Below, in pieces: positions 1 to 12,930 of a stretch of 64,000 bases of DNA. Positions within the stretch are counted from its first letter, which is position 1, and each line of letters opens with the position of its first letter. Source of the stretch: Monarcha castaneiventris obscurior (taxonomy: Eukaryota > Chordata > Aves > Passeriformes > Monarchidae); assembly GCA_026261815.1 (NCBI GenBank), contig JAMPIT010000894.1:54189147-54253146 (forward strand). Direction: 5' to 3'. The translations under genes were made by a program, and so were the position numbers. Below the pieces are notes generated by a model. It was not told the origin of the DNA, ran no database searches, and saw only the letters and a list, made by a program, of their open reading frames with translations.

Positions 1-3000
1 GTGTTTGAAATTATCAGCTCTGGCAGAAAGTTTCATCACCACTTTAAGTTAAGAACTTGGTAATGATTTTATGAAAGTTATCTTTTTATTCATTTTTCTT
101 TTTAAGAAAAGTATGCTTGGGTTCAGAAGAAAAGGTAAATTTTAATGAAGTTCTTTTAAAAGGCAATTTCTATTTCTTAACTTTCCGTAGGACAAAATCC
201 TTTAACTCCTTTGTCTGACACTACAGAGTATTTTCCCCACACCCTGTCAAACTGTTTCAATTATAAGTGCCATGCTTTTGATAAGGAAAGAGAAAGAAAT
301 CCTTTAAGAAGTCATTCAGGCTCATAAGAGCTTACATTACTAGAATATTTCAAATACAATTTCTATCGAATACTTCATGGGAAAAGATTTCAAAAGGAAA
401 TAATCAGATCAAACCACAGTATCTTACTGCCATCAACAGATATTGGCACTTTTCTCATGAGCTCTACATGAATGTCTGTCACTGCACCAAATCTATACAT
501 GTGGCTGCTACTTGAATTTAGTGACATGTGCTGGAGAACATTATCAACAAAAACCATTCAAGCATTTTTGAAGGCAAAATAATCTGACAAATGTAAGAGA
601 AGGGGAAAAAATGGGGGGAAAGAAAGGGCTTTTAAATCAAGCAAAGTTTTAGAGATCTCTAGAGATTCATTTTAAGGCTAAAATCACAGTGATGGTACTG
701 AGAAGTGGGCCAAGGCACTATTTGTGTGCTGGCATCCTCACAGTCAGGATGCCACCAGCCCAGAGCACTTCCAAAGCACACATTTGAATTCCTCATTTCT
801 ACCAGAAGAGCTCAAACCAAGCCTGCTCTCAGTGAATGTGACTGCAGCCTTTCAGTGTGGTCACGTTTGGCTTCTGAATCACACCTGACACAAGTGGTGT
901 TGTTTTCTGTAAGTGGACCCAAATCATTTTTCCAAAATACCCCAACACTGTGGGGTCAATAGCTGTAAATAGCTCCAGTGTGCAGCTGTTTATCATCGCC
1001 TGGAAACTGGAACTATAGTTTATTCATGGATGTGGGAATCCAGAGTGCAGGGATTACTTCTCTGCCTGTTTTGAAGAATCTAACCCCCCTGAACAATGTG
1101 GTTTTTGACCTTTATCCATGGAGAAAACTGCCTACTCTCTGGGTGGAATTAAAATCTACACAGATGTGAACTAGGTGATAGAATATGGTGTAAGGATGTC
1201 ATGGGGTGAAGAATTTAGAAGTTTTAGGTTTGTTAATGTAGTAAATAGATAAATAGTAAAAGTTCCAAGATGGAGGAGACCTTGTAGTTTGTAACCTCCG
1301 TCTTTCTTCTTCTAGTCCCCCATATTTTGCAGCAAAAGTAGTTTAGGATGATTGGATGAAAAGTTCTGCAGTTCCGGCCTGGGTGTCAGAGTGATTTACT
1401 GAACACTGGAGGAAAAGTAAAAATATCTGTCGTTTCAAGTCTTTATTGGTTAGTTTACCTTTAAAAGAGCTGTGAAATCTTGGTAAGGGGCCATTTTCTC
1501 GCTTTCTCTTGCCATGTTCTGCTCTGCTATGTCTTTTCTATGCTAATAGCTGATAACACTAAAATAAACAACTATCTGAAGAAGCAATTACTGCAAGTTT
1601 GCCTCGTCTGTCTATCAGGTTCCTTGCAAGGACTCTAAAAGCCTCTCCCATCAAGAGAGGCTGATTTATGGCACTACCAGTGTCAATGTATTTTAGGCTT
1701 TGCTATGAGCAGGAACACAAGAGCACATGAGTGTGCTCACACAAAGCCCTGTGTGTGAGAGGGTGGCAGGACAGGCGTGGGGATGAAGGACAAGAACGCC
1801 CTGACTGTGCATGGCACTACCTGGCATTCAGGGGACATGGCAGATGTGGAATAGAAGCACAGCATGAATTGGCACACTGGGATTCAAAGGAGAGCCACCA
1901 CGAAACAAGGTCAGTCCTCCTAGACCTGGTGTGCTGAATCTGACACAGGAAAAGGTGTTTATCAGTCTGCAATACTGCAAGCTAAATTACCTCATGGATG
2001 GAATAAAAGATAAGATGACCATACATTAACTTCTGGCCACTGCTGGCTAGGGGAGATTCAGTTCATAGCATTGTCTGAATGCTTGAGTCATGATGTCTGA
2101 TGTCAGGAGACTGCAGTAAAAGCTCTGCCCTGCACAGCTGCCCCCTGATGTGGGCAGAGGTTCTGCTGTCAGCTGGCACACACATTGAAATGTTGATTTT
2201 GCAGCCATTCCAACAGACTGAACCACAGTGTATTGCAGATGATTAAAATAACTGTTGTGCTGAAAGGCCACTTTGTCACTGCCAACTCCTTCTGAGCACA
2301 CAGAGCTTCCACACAATCAAATGCTCCAACGGCATCAGAACTCTCCGAACTGTCAAGAAAAGGAAGGCTAAGGACCTTCCACTGGAGTCATTAAGAATGG
2401 AGAGTGTGATAGTTCCCAATATAAAACTCCATGCTGGTTATCAAACAGCTTTCATACAACTCTAATTACAGCCCATAAAAACCAGAGCCTTGCCTCCAGC
2501 AAGGGACACCATCCCTGCCCCCTCGTGGGGTGGAATGCGAATCACTGAGTCTGATGGAGCATGGAGATCAGGCAGGGGGAGTTAGAAAAGCTGAATGAAA
2601 AGTATCCTACATAATTATTCTTAAATGAAAGCAAAAGAGAATGGAAAAACATGCATGAAAAGGAGGCATTGGACAGAAGAAGGAAGAAAATAGGAAATGA
2701 TAAAAATATGCCAAAAAAGGGAAGGAACAGACTATTACTGGGGGGTGGAGGAAGGCAGGGAGAGATGATTCAGGCAGGAGTGCAATTACTGTGGCTAAAA
2801 GCAAGGGAAAGCTGAATGGTGGGATGGGAAAAGGGAAGAACACAGTTTGTGAGAAAGTGTGGCAAATCCTAGGATGGAGGAGATGATAAGAAGCACAGGT
2901 ACCCTGGAATGTGAGAACATGCCAAATGGAGACCCCAAGTGAAGGACACAAGCCCACAAAGAAGGATGAGTTGTATGGAATGGGGGTGAGGAAGTGAGCA

Positions 3001-6000
3001 TTCAAAAAGGGCAGACTGCCAGGGCAGGAGGAGTCCAAGGAAAGTGGACTGAGAGAATAAAGACCAAGGAACTAGACCATCCCTGGATGAAAAGAAGAAG
3101 GAATGAACTCAGGAGGAGAGAAAGGTTCTGAAGAGTGATAAATCAAAAAAAAAAAAAAAAAGGGGTGTTAGGAATAATTGGGGCAAATAGCCTTATTCAT
3201 CAGCAGTGTCCTTCTCTTCTCTGCTGCTCACTTCATTTTGATATCCTACTCCACAACCTCTCCCCTTTAAAGCAGGAATCAAATCCATTGTCACGAGGAC
3301 TGACAAGTAAGAGAGAACAGTCTGCAGCCAGTCCAGGACATCATCTTCAGGACCCAGCATGCTCACAACAATCTCACAGTCTATTTACATTAGTGGCTCA
3401 TATTTTTTTTTCCAGCAGAGCTCTGAACTGCATGGCCAGGCCATTCTCTTACAGCCCTGAATAAGAAGAACATTATGCTCTAACTTCTGCTGATGGCTGG
3501 AACAGATGGCCAGAGGACAAGGGTTTGCCTCTGGTTATTTCCTTCTCCCATCTTTTCAGATGCATCCACAGTAGCTGGCACACCTCACTGCAGTCCCAGC
3601 AGCAGCACACAACACGGAGCAGCCAACATATGCTCAAAGAATTGCCTTCATTAATTCAAGTTGCAGTGCTAAACGTTACTAAAGTAAAATGCAGAGTTCG
3701 TAACAACAGCCAACATTGTTCTCAAATCCACAGTGGGAACAGATTTCCTGGTCTATAGATAAATATATGCTTTTTAGCATCTGATTCCTAAGCAGCACTG
3801 CACAGCCCTCTTTTCATGTCAGTCCCTGCCAACCCTTCTGAGAGCTTGCTTGTGTAAAGACTGTGCAATAATGATTTCAGCATCAAGACCTTCAACTAAT
3901 GCAGAAAATCAATCTAGGCAGACAAAGCAAAGCCTTCCTGATGCATAAACCATGGCCCAAAAGTGAATGCTGGTTTGGATGAAGTTTGCCTATTTCCTCA
4001 TTTTCAGATGTTTCTGTTTGTCTTGGAACTTTCCTGACATTCAGGTAAGGGAAGAACAAGAAGCAAAACAGAAAGAAATTGTGACTTAAGGTTTTCCCTA
4101 GGAGATTGCTATCAATAGGTTTTTCATAGTTGTATGATCTACAAGTAAGCTATCTTCAAATTATGCTGTGCTGTGAAATCTAGCATGCATTTGAACAGTA
4201 GTCTTGAGGCTTATTTATCACTGCTTTTGTAAAGAAAAAAAGTAAAATTCAGACAATCTTCTATTCCCAAATATCTCTTAAAAATTACCAAAGAAATAGA
4301 ACTTTTTAATGAAAAGCTCTGGATGCTTTTTGGAAAGTTTCTTTTCAGTCAGTGTTCTGAGGACAACCTCTCACAGGTCATACAGTTGCACCTGACCCAC
4401 TTTCTACCAGTCTCTGTTAATTCTCAACACTACAAGACATAAAATTCACATCCTGTGATATCCAGCATTATTACTGCAGTTCAATAGCTGTATTCATGGA
4501 AATCTCAGGACAAAATGAGAATCATTACACTGAACATGTAGGAATATTTCATTCATAAGTAATGATTCAAGGAAAAGGAGAAAACCTTGTAAAATCTGAG
4601 CCTCTACTGCAATATTATTAACTGTTATGTGAAAAAAAAAATGTCCTAGAGAATGATAATTACTGCTATAGTATTAAATTTTGCAAGGCATATTCTGGAC
4701 ACACAAATGCCCACTGCTTCCCCATGAAGCTGAACTCATCATGGCTCACAATGAGATTTTTTAGAGAGAGATTTAAAATCATGTGACAATACCTTCAAGA
4801 GGTACTTTGTAATGCAATGGTGCTCAATGCCAGCAAAAGGACTCAAAAGCCAGGCCAGAGCTCCAGTGGCACAGAAGGTCACAACCCTGCCTCCAGAGAG
4901 CAGGATGCCACAAAGCAAGGGGCACATAAACCACAATGCCAGTAGTCTCCAGCTCAGGCAATGCTTCTTCTAAATACATTTCTGAGGTCTAATTAAGCAC
5001 CACCAGTCATGGGTGTGGTCACTTAAATTTTTTTAAGCCTCTTCTCTGAAAATAAAAATTAAATTCTGCTGCTTCTGAAGGCAAAAATAAATAAGTATAT
5101 TGCCAAAACATGATAAACTTTTGTGCACATTATCTCTGCAAAGCAAACAGCCCTACTGAGGAGAATGGGAAAGATTCTGATCTGACATTTAAAAATACAG
5201 TAAAACATCTGAAATCTGTGCAGTTGCTTAGTCACCAACATGACTGAGACCCAAATGAGACACAAATAAACAACACTGATACTTGGCTTGTTTCAATAAA
5301 ACTTTTGTTCTCATTATACAGTACACAGGTAGTCACTGAAATGTGCCTTTTTCATCCTCCAATTAAATTAAATTTTAGTACTAATGTACCTAACAGCATA
5401 TGTGAAACAATTCAGAGCAATCTTCATCAAAATTCCACCAGAAAAGATAATATGGTGAAATACACACATTAAGCCATGCATACGGCTTTAATAAAGCATC
5501 AAAATTTTAGGACCTGCAAAACCCATTTTCTGCTTTTAAATGGCACATACTGGCACTTTCACAGTTTTCCAACTCCAAACATTTCTTTTAAAAAAGGGAA
5601 ACTTCACAAAGAGATTAATTGAGGTCTCCTGAAACATAATTGGGAACTTGAAAAACTGCACCAAGGTTTAGAGAAAGTCATAGATAATTTGCTTGACATA
5701 CCTTGAAGTACATGAAATAAAATACTGTTCAAGACAAATGTACAGACTTTGGCCCTACACTTGAATTAATGGTTTTTGAAATCAGCCTTCTGGAATTAAA
5801 AAAAAAACCAATCTATCTAGGTCTTTCATTGTTCTTTTCCAAAATACAGGACTACAGAAATTTGGGATTCATTAAAACGTGCCCATTTGGCCTCTGCCAG
5901 ATCTCTGGTCTCACTCTTTATTTTTAGTCACTTCCCACAGTGTGATGTTTCCTTCCTGTGAAGTCCATGGCTGTGGCATCACAGAAAGGAATCTTGCATT

Positions 6001-8264
6001 GAGTTACAGAAGCTGCCACCCCTGGCAGAAGCCTGAGAGTAAAAATACCACTTATCATTAGGATTCTGACAGATCCCTGTGAAAAGCAGAGGCTGAAGCC
6101 TACTTCAAGCACAAACCAAGTGTTTGCCCCCTCAGGTAACATTACAGGGAAACCCAGAGTAACCCACTTTTGTTACAAGCAGCAACACTTGCAAGCTAAA
6201 GAGCTACTAACAAAAACATAGAAGGACACTAAATATAAAGGATTCATCTCAGCAATGCTGGAAGGGAGAAAAATGAATGGAAAATAGAATATTGTAAAAG
6301 GAAAAGTAAGTTTTAAAATAAATATTTCAAGATTTAAACTAATAGTAGGAAAGCCCATAAATCATCTTTACAATTGCTCCTGTTCCAAACATCCATCTGC
6401 TCCAAATATATGCCTATTACCAGGTCTTCAGCATACATTATGGGATAAACAGGACTGTAGAAATCTAATTTACTACTGCAGGGAAGAGATGCCAGAGGAG
6501 GGGTTAGAGGAGTAGCATAAAATCCTGCAGAGAGTTGAATTTTTCTGTGAGACTAACTATAGCTCTGCACAGTGTGATTTTGTATAAAATGACATGTAAC
6601 ACCAAGCCAAGGCAGTCAAACCAAAGGTTACCTTCCTCTCAATTTCTGTCTCCCTGCTTGGGGCCAGGAACCCAAGGATTTAAGGCACTGGAGGGTGAAG
6701 AAAAGCAAGCCTAAATAAAAGGCACAGCAAATCATAAAAGTATTATACAGTACAGTACCAATACTGGTACTAACAAAAAAGGTGGCTGGACAGGTTTTCC
6801 TGAAAGATAAAGCAGTTCCTGTGATTTCTTATCTATTTCAGGTATGAAATAATGAAAAAGAATAATTTTGACAAGTCTGTAGAGCACAGTGCAAAGAGAG
6901 TTTGGTAGTGAGCTCATCACAGTGATGACAGGCTCTCAGAAACACTGATGGTTCTGACATAGCTCTGCAGTGTGCCCACTGGAACAGCTGCCTGTAAATT
7001 ATACAATAGCAGACTCTAGAAGCCACTTTTTTCCACCAGACTATTCCTCTTCCTTTATGTCTGCTTTGTGGCCAGTTTATCCATATCCAGAGACCTCAGG
7101 CCCTGCAGCACCAACAGCCACTCAGATTCTTTGAGTTCCCATTTAAAAGGTGCAGGAATGAATTTACACACACAAATTGCAGAGCCCAAGTTCACCAGCC
7201 AAAGCTGTATTTCAGTGTTGTGTTCTTTCCTATCAAAGTGCCAGGTGTTGCATAAGGGAGATGACAAAACTCAAGGCATAGGCCTGCACCAAGCTGTTGA
7301 GTTCTGTGTGTACTTTAAAGAGTCAGGATTGCACTTTTCCCTTCATTCATAGTCAGCAGAAGAGGAGATGATGACATGCATAGCCTGGGGGTGGGGAACT
7401 TATTTACTTGCTTCCCAATAAGTTTCTTCTCTGTATACATCTGAGATAAATTTGTGATCAGCAGCAAGTCAGAGGATTTAGCTACAGGGATGTAGCCAGA
7501 TAACAGCAGTCATGATGGCAAGGATAAGAGAAGCCCTTTGTTCAGCATTTTCCTTCAACAGGATAAATTCAGATTCTCCTTGTATTTTAGCAGTTCAGAA
7601 TTAACCCCCCCAGCACAGCAGAATTTTTCTTTAAGTTCAGCATTCTGTGCTTATTAAAATTTCATCACTAAAGCTCCTAGAAAATAAGACTTGTAAATAG
7701 TGCCCAACATCGCCTCGCTGACAAACACCCTGGCAAGCACTGAACCGTTGGAGACAGGCAGTGCAATCCTTCAGATCATGGAGAGCAACATCTGGGTACA
7801 GCCAGCACAGAAGCAGCAAGGTAAATGCTGCTAATGAGGAGAGGAGAACTGGAAATCTAAAGCAGATGTTTAAGAAACATAGAAAGGCATTTTATACAAA
7901 ACAGAAAGAGAGTACACGTGTGGAATCATACAGTGGAAACAGGAGAAACACAGAAACCATGAGATATTGAAAACACTCTGAAGTGCTAAGAGTAAAACTT
8001 GCTAGGTCTAATCTACTGTTGCATTCAAAATTCTGCCTACCAGACACCTTAAACATTTTATCTTTTGTACACACTTTTAAACATGCCCCACTTGTGCAGA
8101 GTTCAAGGCAGCCTAGCAAGAGTGTGGGATGAAGAAGAGAGAAAACAGACCGGTAACATTTGAAACACCAACGCGACGAGCAAGAGCCAGCATTCAAGGT
8201 TTCTCCTGCGTGATCCAAGAGATCATACAAGAGGCAGGGAGGGGGAAGAACCAAAACCTTTTAC
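1..8264 (-). other. GALNT18: GALNT18 intron 3, 5' portion
   Basis: Starts at the donor GTAAAAGG after exon 3. The next exon should encode a segment ending in the FDAHVEF-type metal-binding motif of the family; I read the minus strand of this stretch for it by eye and did not find it, so it probably lies to the left of the window. The only structure of note is a purine-rich block at about 2580-3161. Confidence 0.7.
2580..3161. repeat. Purine-rich block ending in a 17-A run
   Basis: For about 560 bp the plus strand is strongly A/G-rich (GGAAGAAAATAGGAAATGA, GGGATGGGAAAAGGGAAGAA and similar), ending in A17 at 3145-3161. An AATAAA lies at 3056-3061, 84 bp before the run. The skew explains the minus-strand open frames of 143 and 68 codons here, which are rich in Phe, Pro, Ser and Leu and look like no known protein. 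It could be a decayed simple repeat or an old poly(A)-ended insertion. Confidence 0.5.
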
Positions 8265-8431
8265 CATTGTTACTGTTGTCATCAACTAGGATGATCTCCT
8301 TGAGGAGGTGAGCGGGAGTGCGATCGATGGCTGAGTGGATGGAGCGCAGGATCACCGAGAGCGCCTCGTTAACAAATATGAACACGATGCTGACCTCAGG
8401 AAGACTCTCAGGAAACGTGAGGTTTCTGCAC
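8265..8431 (-). CDS. GALNT18: GALNT18 coding exon 3 (start of GT-A catalytic domain)
   Basis: Internal coding exon, 167 bp, next after the exon at 19370-19562. Seen: acceptor CCCTTCAG|G, completing the split Gly codon and followed by Cys-Arg-Asn-Leu; donor AATG|GTAAAA, leaving one base of the next codon. The peptide continues as [20 protein letters not shown] and ends in [13 protein letters not shown]. This is the first beta-strand and nucleotide-sugar binding edge of the GT-A fold. Typical family members carry F-H-N-E-A-W-S here and VDDAS later; this protein has F-V-N-E-A-L-S and VDDNS, which is the Y-subfamily form (GALNT8, 9, 17, 18). That subfamily shows weak or no activity on standard peptides in published work, so a helper or restricted-substrate role is possible. 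The DxH metal-binding motif and the lectin domain would be in later exons, outside the window. Confidence 0.94.
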
Positions 8432-10553
8432 CTGAAGGGAGAGGTTGAAGAAAAGAAAAGATGTCAACTGCTGGAAGTCACACTCCAAACAAAAGTTGTT
8501 TCAGAGAAATCTACCCCCAATCATAAGAACACATTAAAAGACACAGTTCCAAAGAACATCCTGCTACTAAAGCTAAGACAGAGGGTGCAGCCAGAAAAAT
8601 ACAGAAAAATACAGACAACAATGGAAGACTTACCTGTAAGCTCAGTCAAGGAGTTTAATCAGAAGGAGAACTACTCTCATAACCTGGTGCATTTTTCTTT
8701 CCTTTTTCAAAAATAGGTATTTCAGCCACATTCCAACTTGCTTGAGGAAACAGCAGTATGGAGGTGCTGCCCACAACTTTAAAGCTCCTTAGTGTTTTAT
8801 TGGGGTTTTTTTCACCTCCTTCATTCCAAAAAGGATTCAAAATCTTTCAGCTTTGAGTAGAAAGCTCTTTTACCACTTTACCATTTTAAATTGTCAGCAA
8901 AATATTTGGTTTTTTGATAAAGCCACAACCTAATTGAGTAAAAGGAACCAACTACTTTTCTCTGCAGATTTTAGTATTTTAATGCAATGTTTCTGAACAA
9001 CAATTAATTCTACCTTTTTCTCAGATCTGAAACTATTCACTAGGAGGAAATTAGGCACAGGCTGACTCAGGCAGCATTTTCAGATAGACTCTGTAGATGG
9101 AAATTATTGATGTTAATGCTTTTTTTCCACCTCCTGACAACACTGAGAGGCCATCTTCTCTCCAGATGCCAGAGTTCACTACATCCAGGAACTCCTGAAA
9201 ACTGTGGAAAGCATTACTAACAGCCAGCATTTTCCATACAGAAAACATGGATGGATTCAGAATTTTTACATCATGCTTGAGTATGACTCAATAACTTAAT
9301 CCATTCTTCAGTTCAAAGAGAAAAATTCTTTTTGGATTTTGTATTTTAATTTGTGTAGCAAATAAATACAGAGAAGCATCACAAAAGCATTCCTCTTCAT
9401 GTGCTGAGCGTTGTACAAAATTAAGTTCAATCAAGATGATTAATTTACTTCTGTGTTTTTACAGGTTCTGAAAAAAGTCAGTGCACAGGACACATGACAC
9501 CCAAACCCACTGAAATACACATAAAACTCAAAATTCAGCTGGTCAACCAATTTTCTCAATTCAGTCATTGGTTTGAAATTGATGGAAATCACATTGAAGA
9601 AGCTATTTAATATTTTAGGTACTTTTCTCTCTGTCACCATGCAAAAGAATTATAAAGACATATAAAACAGAAAACACAGTCTGGTAAGAGTAGTAACAGC
9701 TCAAGTCTTAAAAAGTGTACACTATATTTTTTAATAACCTGGTTCATTCACCTTTTAGAAACAAGTATAAAACCTCATCACAGAGATCCGCAGCTTTTTC
9801 CATGGCATAAATACCAGAGGGAAATAATTAAAATGGGGTTTGGATTTACTGATTCCCACTTGTGGCTTGATCTCTTGCAGCATAACAAGTCAAAACTCTC
9901 TCTCCAAAATCAGTTTGTATTTCCACTGGTGTGTTAATCCTCAGTTCATTGGTAAGAGAACTTTCAGCCTCAGAATGAAAAGTTGTCTTCAAAGCTTTCA
10001 GGAGCAGATTTAATGCAAAATAAAGCACTACACTAAGAGGCAAGGAGAGCTGCCTTTTCTTCCAGAAGACAATTAGTGCAAAGCAGCACAGTTTTTCTCT
10101 TTTAGCCAGTCATTCAGGAGTTAAAACCTTCAACCAGGACAGAGGTCAATCATCTCCAATCTCCCCAGAGAGCTAACTACTAGCCAGCTTGGTGTGATTA
10201 TTTTCAGCCCCCCTTTTCAGGGTCATTCCACTTTCTGTGGAGAAATTAAACTAAGCTGGAGTGATAACAAGTCTTTCTAACCTTGTGTTTAGGGTAAACC
10301 CCTAGGAGGAAGGGCCTGCAGCACCTGTTCCAATGAATGTTCATGCATTTTAAACCCTAAACTTCACTCTTTAGGGCTATGTCCAATCTTCTAGGCTATA
10401 ATGCTACAGAAGGTCTTGTAATCACATTTTTATTTCTTTTGCAAGCTAATATTTACTGTTTCCTTTTAAAAAGTGCTGCTTTGGCTGGAAGAATAAAAGC
10501 CCCTTCACGGAGCCTGCAAGTCAGATGTCAGTGCAATTTACTGGGAAGCCATA

Positions 10554-10866
10554 CAATCACAGGAGGGATGAAGTTGGAATGGGCCTCGGGGAGCCATCCT
10601 GTCCAACCCCTTGCTCAGGTGGAGTCCCCTGGAGCCAGCAGCCCAGGAACAGCATTTCCCCTAACCAGACTGGGTTGGGATGCCTCCAGTGGTGGAGACT
10701 CTACAACCTGGGCTTCAGTTTGTGCCCACTGCCTCTGGTCCTGCCACTGGGCAGCCCTGAGAGGAGCCTGGCTCTGCCCTCTTTGCAGTCTCCCTTCAGG
10801 TATTTACCTTGATAGCATCCCCTCCAAGCTTCCTCTTTTCCAGGCTAAACAGCCCCAACTCTATAG
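10554..10866 (-). mobile_element. CR1 LINE 3' fragment
   Basis: The plus strand reads as the reverse complement of the CR1 3' region: it opens with AATCACAGGAGGG, then TGGAATGGGCC, ATCCTGTCCAACCCC, GGAGACTCTACAACCTGGGC and finally TTTCCAGGCTAAACAGCCCCAACTC. That gives a minus-strand element, 5'-truncated, in the same direction as GALNT18. It is well diverged. The plus-strand open frames of 171 and 95 codons over it are accidental. Confidence 0.8.
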
Positions 10867-10989
10867 ACACACATTAGGTTTCAAAAGTTCTTAAGGAGGA
10901 AAGATTTCCACACCTGCCTCCTGTACCCTAGAGTGAGTACTTTAACCTCTGAAACTGTTCCTTAAAGAAAGATCACCTTCTCTGGTGAA

Positions 10990-11038
10990 CAATCTCTAAA
11001 AGTTCTGCTTAAAGCAATCTCTAAAAGTCCTGCCCAGA
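10990..11038. repeat. 25-bp tandem duplication
   Basis: CAATCTCTAAAAGTTCTGC at 10990 recurs with one change at 11015 (CAATCTCTAAAAGTCCTGC), a period of 25 bp. It lies just beyond the CR1 fragment in intron 2. Confidence 0.7.
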
Positions 11039-12643
11039 TGACTGAGTAGTTGAAGCAGGTATAAATTTACTTGGGCTGAGCACTGTCAAATGTGAGGTGA
11101 ATCTCTGGCAAATGTGAGTTTTAGGGGCCACCAGGTTTAAGTGGCATCTGACAAAAGGATTTCCAACGTGCATATTTCAGGCTCAAAGTGGTTGGGAGGC
11201 CCCTGTACGTATAATCACATTAGAATTCTTAAATACTAACAATCCAAAAGATGCTAAAACCATTACAGATCCAGGCCCTTGAAGAACAGACCTGTTCATG
11301 GCAAACAGAGTGTGCACATCCAAGTTTGAAAATTTGGCTTCAAATAGACTACAAACTAGTTAACAGGTTTAAACCTACTAAAACAATCTTCAGTATTACC
11401 ATCTGAAGAACCTACAATGCCTGTTATTTCAGTGATATGCCTGCAGCCAAAATGAATAGATATAAAATGGTCCAGCAAACAAATCTAAAGCCAATCTATC
11501 TTTTAGCTGTCTACCTTAGGCACAGTAATATTTGTTATCCTCAGCCATTACAACACACAAAGAAGATAAAATGAAACTTTAGCAAAACTGGTAAGATATG
11601 GTACCTATTAAATTAAGAAAAACAGATTTTTGAAAATACTTTGAATGGCAATAAAAATATGCTGAAAATAGTTCAGAGAAGTTGCTTCCTTGAATATTGG
11701 TGGTTTTTTCTCCTCAGTCAATTAAGCTAAGCTGGAGATAAATGTAAAATATACTATTGCAAGAAACTAGTGACAAACTATATTCCAAAAATGTTCTAGA
11801 TGACAAAACCAATACACTGCTGCCCTGCCATAAATCCATGCATAAACTGAAAAGCTCAAACAAAATTTCTGCTTCTGATGAGTCTTCCACCCATTTAAAA
11901 TAAATGATTTGTATTGGTTTTCCCACCTGCATTCATTTACATATTACATATTTTCAATTTTTATCACTCTGGACAAAGTTTTTCATTGCTGGCAACTTGT
12001 ACAGGCAAAAGCAAAGCTTTTAATGCTGTGACTGTCATTTGATTCTCTTTTTGCACCACCATACCTTAAAGCATAACTACAAATGACAGGAGAGAACAGA
12101 AATAAACTCCTGTTGTGTCTAATTTCTTTAGTCTTTTCAAGAAGACTAATTTTCAACGAGAGTACTTTCCTAAATGGAGTTCATGGGGTTTTTTTGGTTT
12201 TTTTTTCCCATTTAGACTCATTCATTATCTTTACTTCCAGCCCAAATTCACTTATTTTTCAATGTGTGTAGTTTTTAAGAAACGTTTTTTCCTGTCTACA
12301 TTGTTTTTCATGACAATGGCAATATGATAACATGACAATAAAATTTACCTACTTTTTCTTTTTTTGGTTTATTTTTTTTTTAATTTAGACAAATCAGAAT
12401 TAACCCAGCCCCAGATCCTGCACAGAATATAGAGGACTTGTGCATTTTCACAAGTATGTCTGCCATCATCTTCACGCCAAGTTTCATGAGGAATAAAATT
12501 CCGTAATGATAGAAATGAACAAAAAATAGCTACAGAGCGAGAGGGGGCGTGTATATATGTGTCTCAAACATGCTGAAGGGGGGAAGAGGAGAGGAGATTG
12601 TATGGATGGAAATCTGAGCTCCATTAAGCTCGGGGAACGGAGC

Positions 12644-12658
12644 GGTTGCGTGGCAACC
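12644..12658. promoter_or_regulatory. RFX-type X-box palindrome
   Basis: GGTTGC-GTG-GCAACC: perfect 6-bp inverted half-sites with a 3-bp centre, very close to the RFX family consensus GTTGCC-N-GGCAAC type. In other genes such sites are bound by RFX1-RFX4 and mark ciliary or neural regulatory DNA. The match is seen; binding is inferred. Confidence 0.5.
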
Positions 12659-12915
12659 ACAGCGTGCATCAATGCCGGCTCCACCAAGGGCCCATCCTGG
12701 GCTCCGAGCAGGCCCCGGCCCTGCCCCTCACACCGGGAGGCTCCCCCAAACCAACAACCCACAGGGAATATTTCAGCCTGGCCACTGGATATCAAACACA
12801 CATTCCAAACGGCACTCTGAGCTGCGAGAGCGACTATCAGTTCGACAAAGCTAAGAAATTACCGAGAGCAACCCACCCTGCTAAATTACATTGGGCTAAT
12901 AACGCTAAAGTAGCA

Positions 12916-12930
12916 GTTGCCATGGTTACC
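12916..12930. promoter_or_regulatory. Second RFX-type X-box, one mismatch
   Basis: GTTGCCATGGTTACC, which matches the RFX consensus GTTGCCATGGYAAC except for one base in the right half-site. It lies about 270 bp from the perfect palindrome at 12644-12658. Confidence 0.4.

Noticed and set aside
2607..3038. 143-codon minus-strand frame rich in Phe, Pro, Ser, Leu
   Set aside because: It is explained by the purine skew of the plus strand, which removes stop codons; there is no domain, signal or splice context.
7637..7819. Possible GALNT18 exon 4 on the minus strand
   Set aside because: The frame lacks the expected family motifs (basic VVR-x-x-x-x-x-GLIR segment and FDAHVEF-type motif), so it is treated as intron.
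10379..10894. The longest plus-strand open frame in the window (171 codons)
   Set aside because: It lies over a CR1 fragment read on the antisense strand; the sequence is repeat-derived and matches no protein family.
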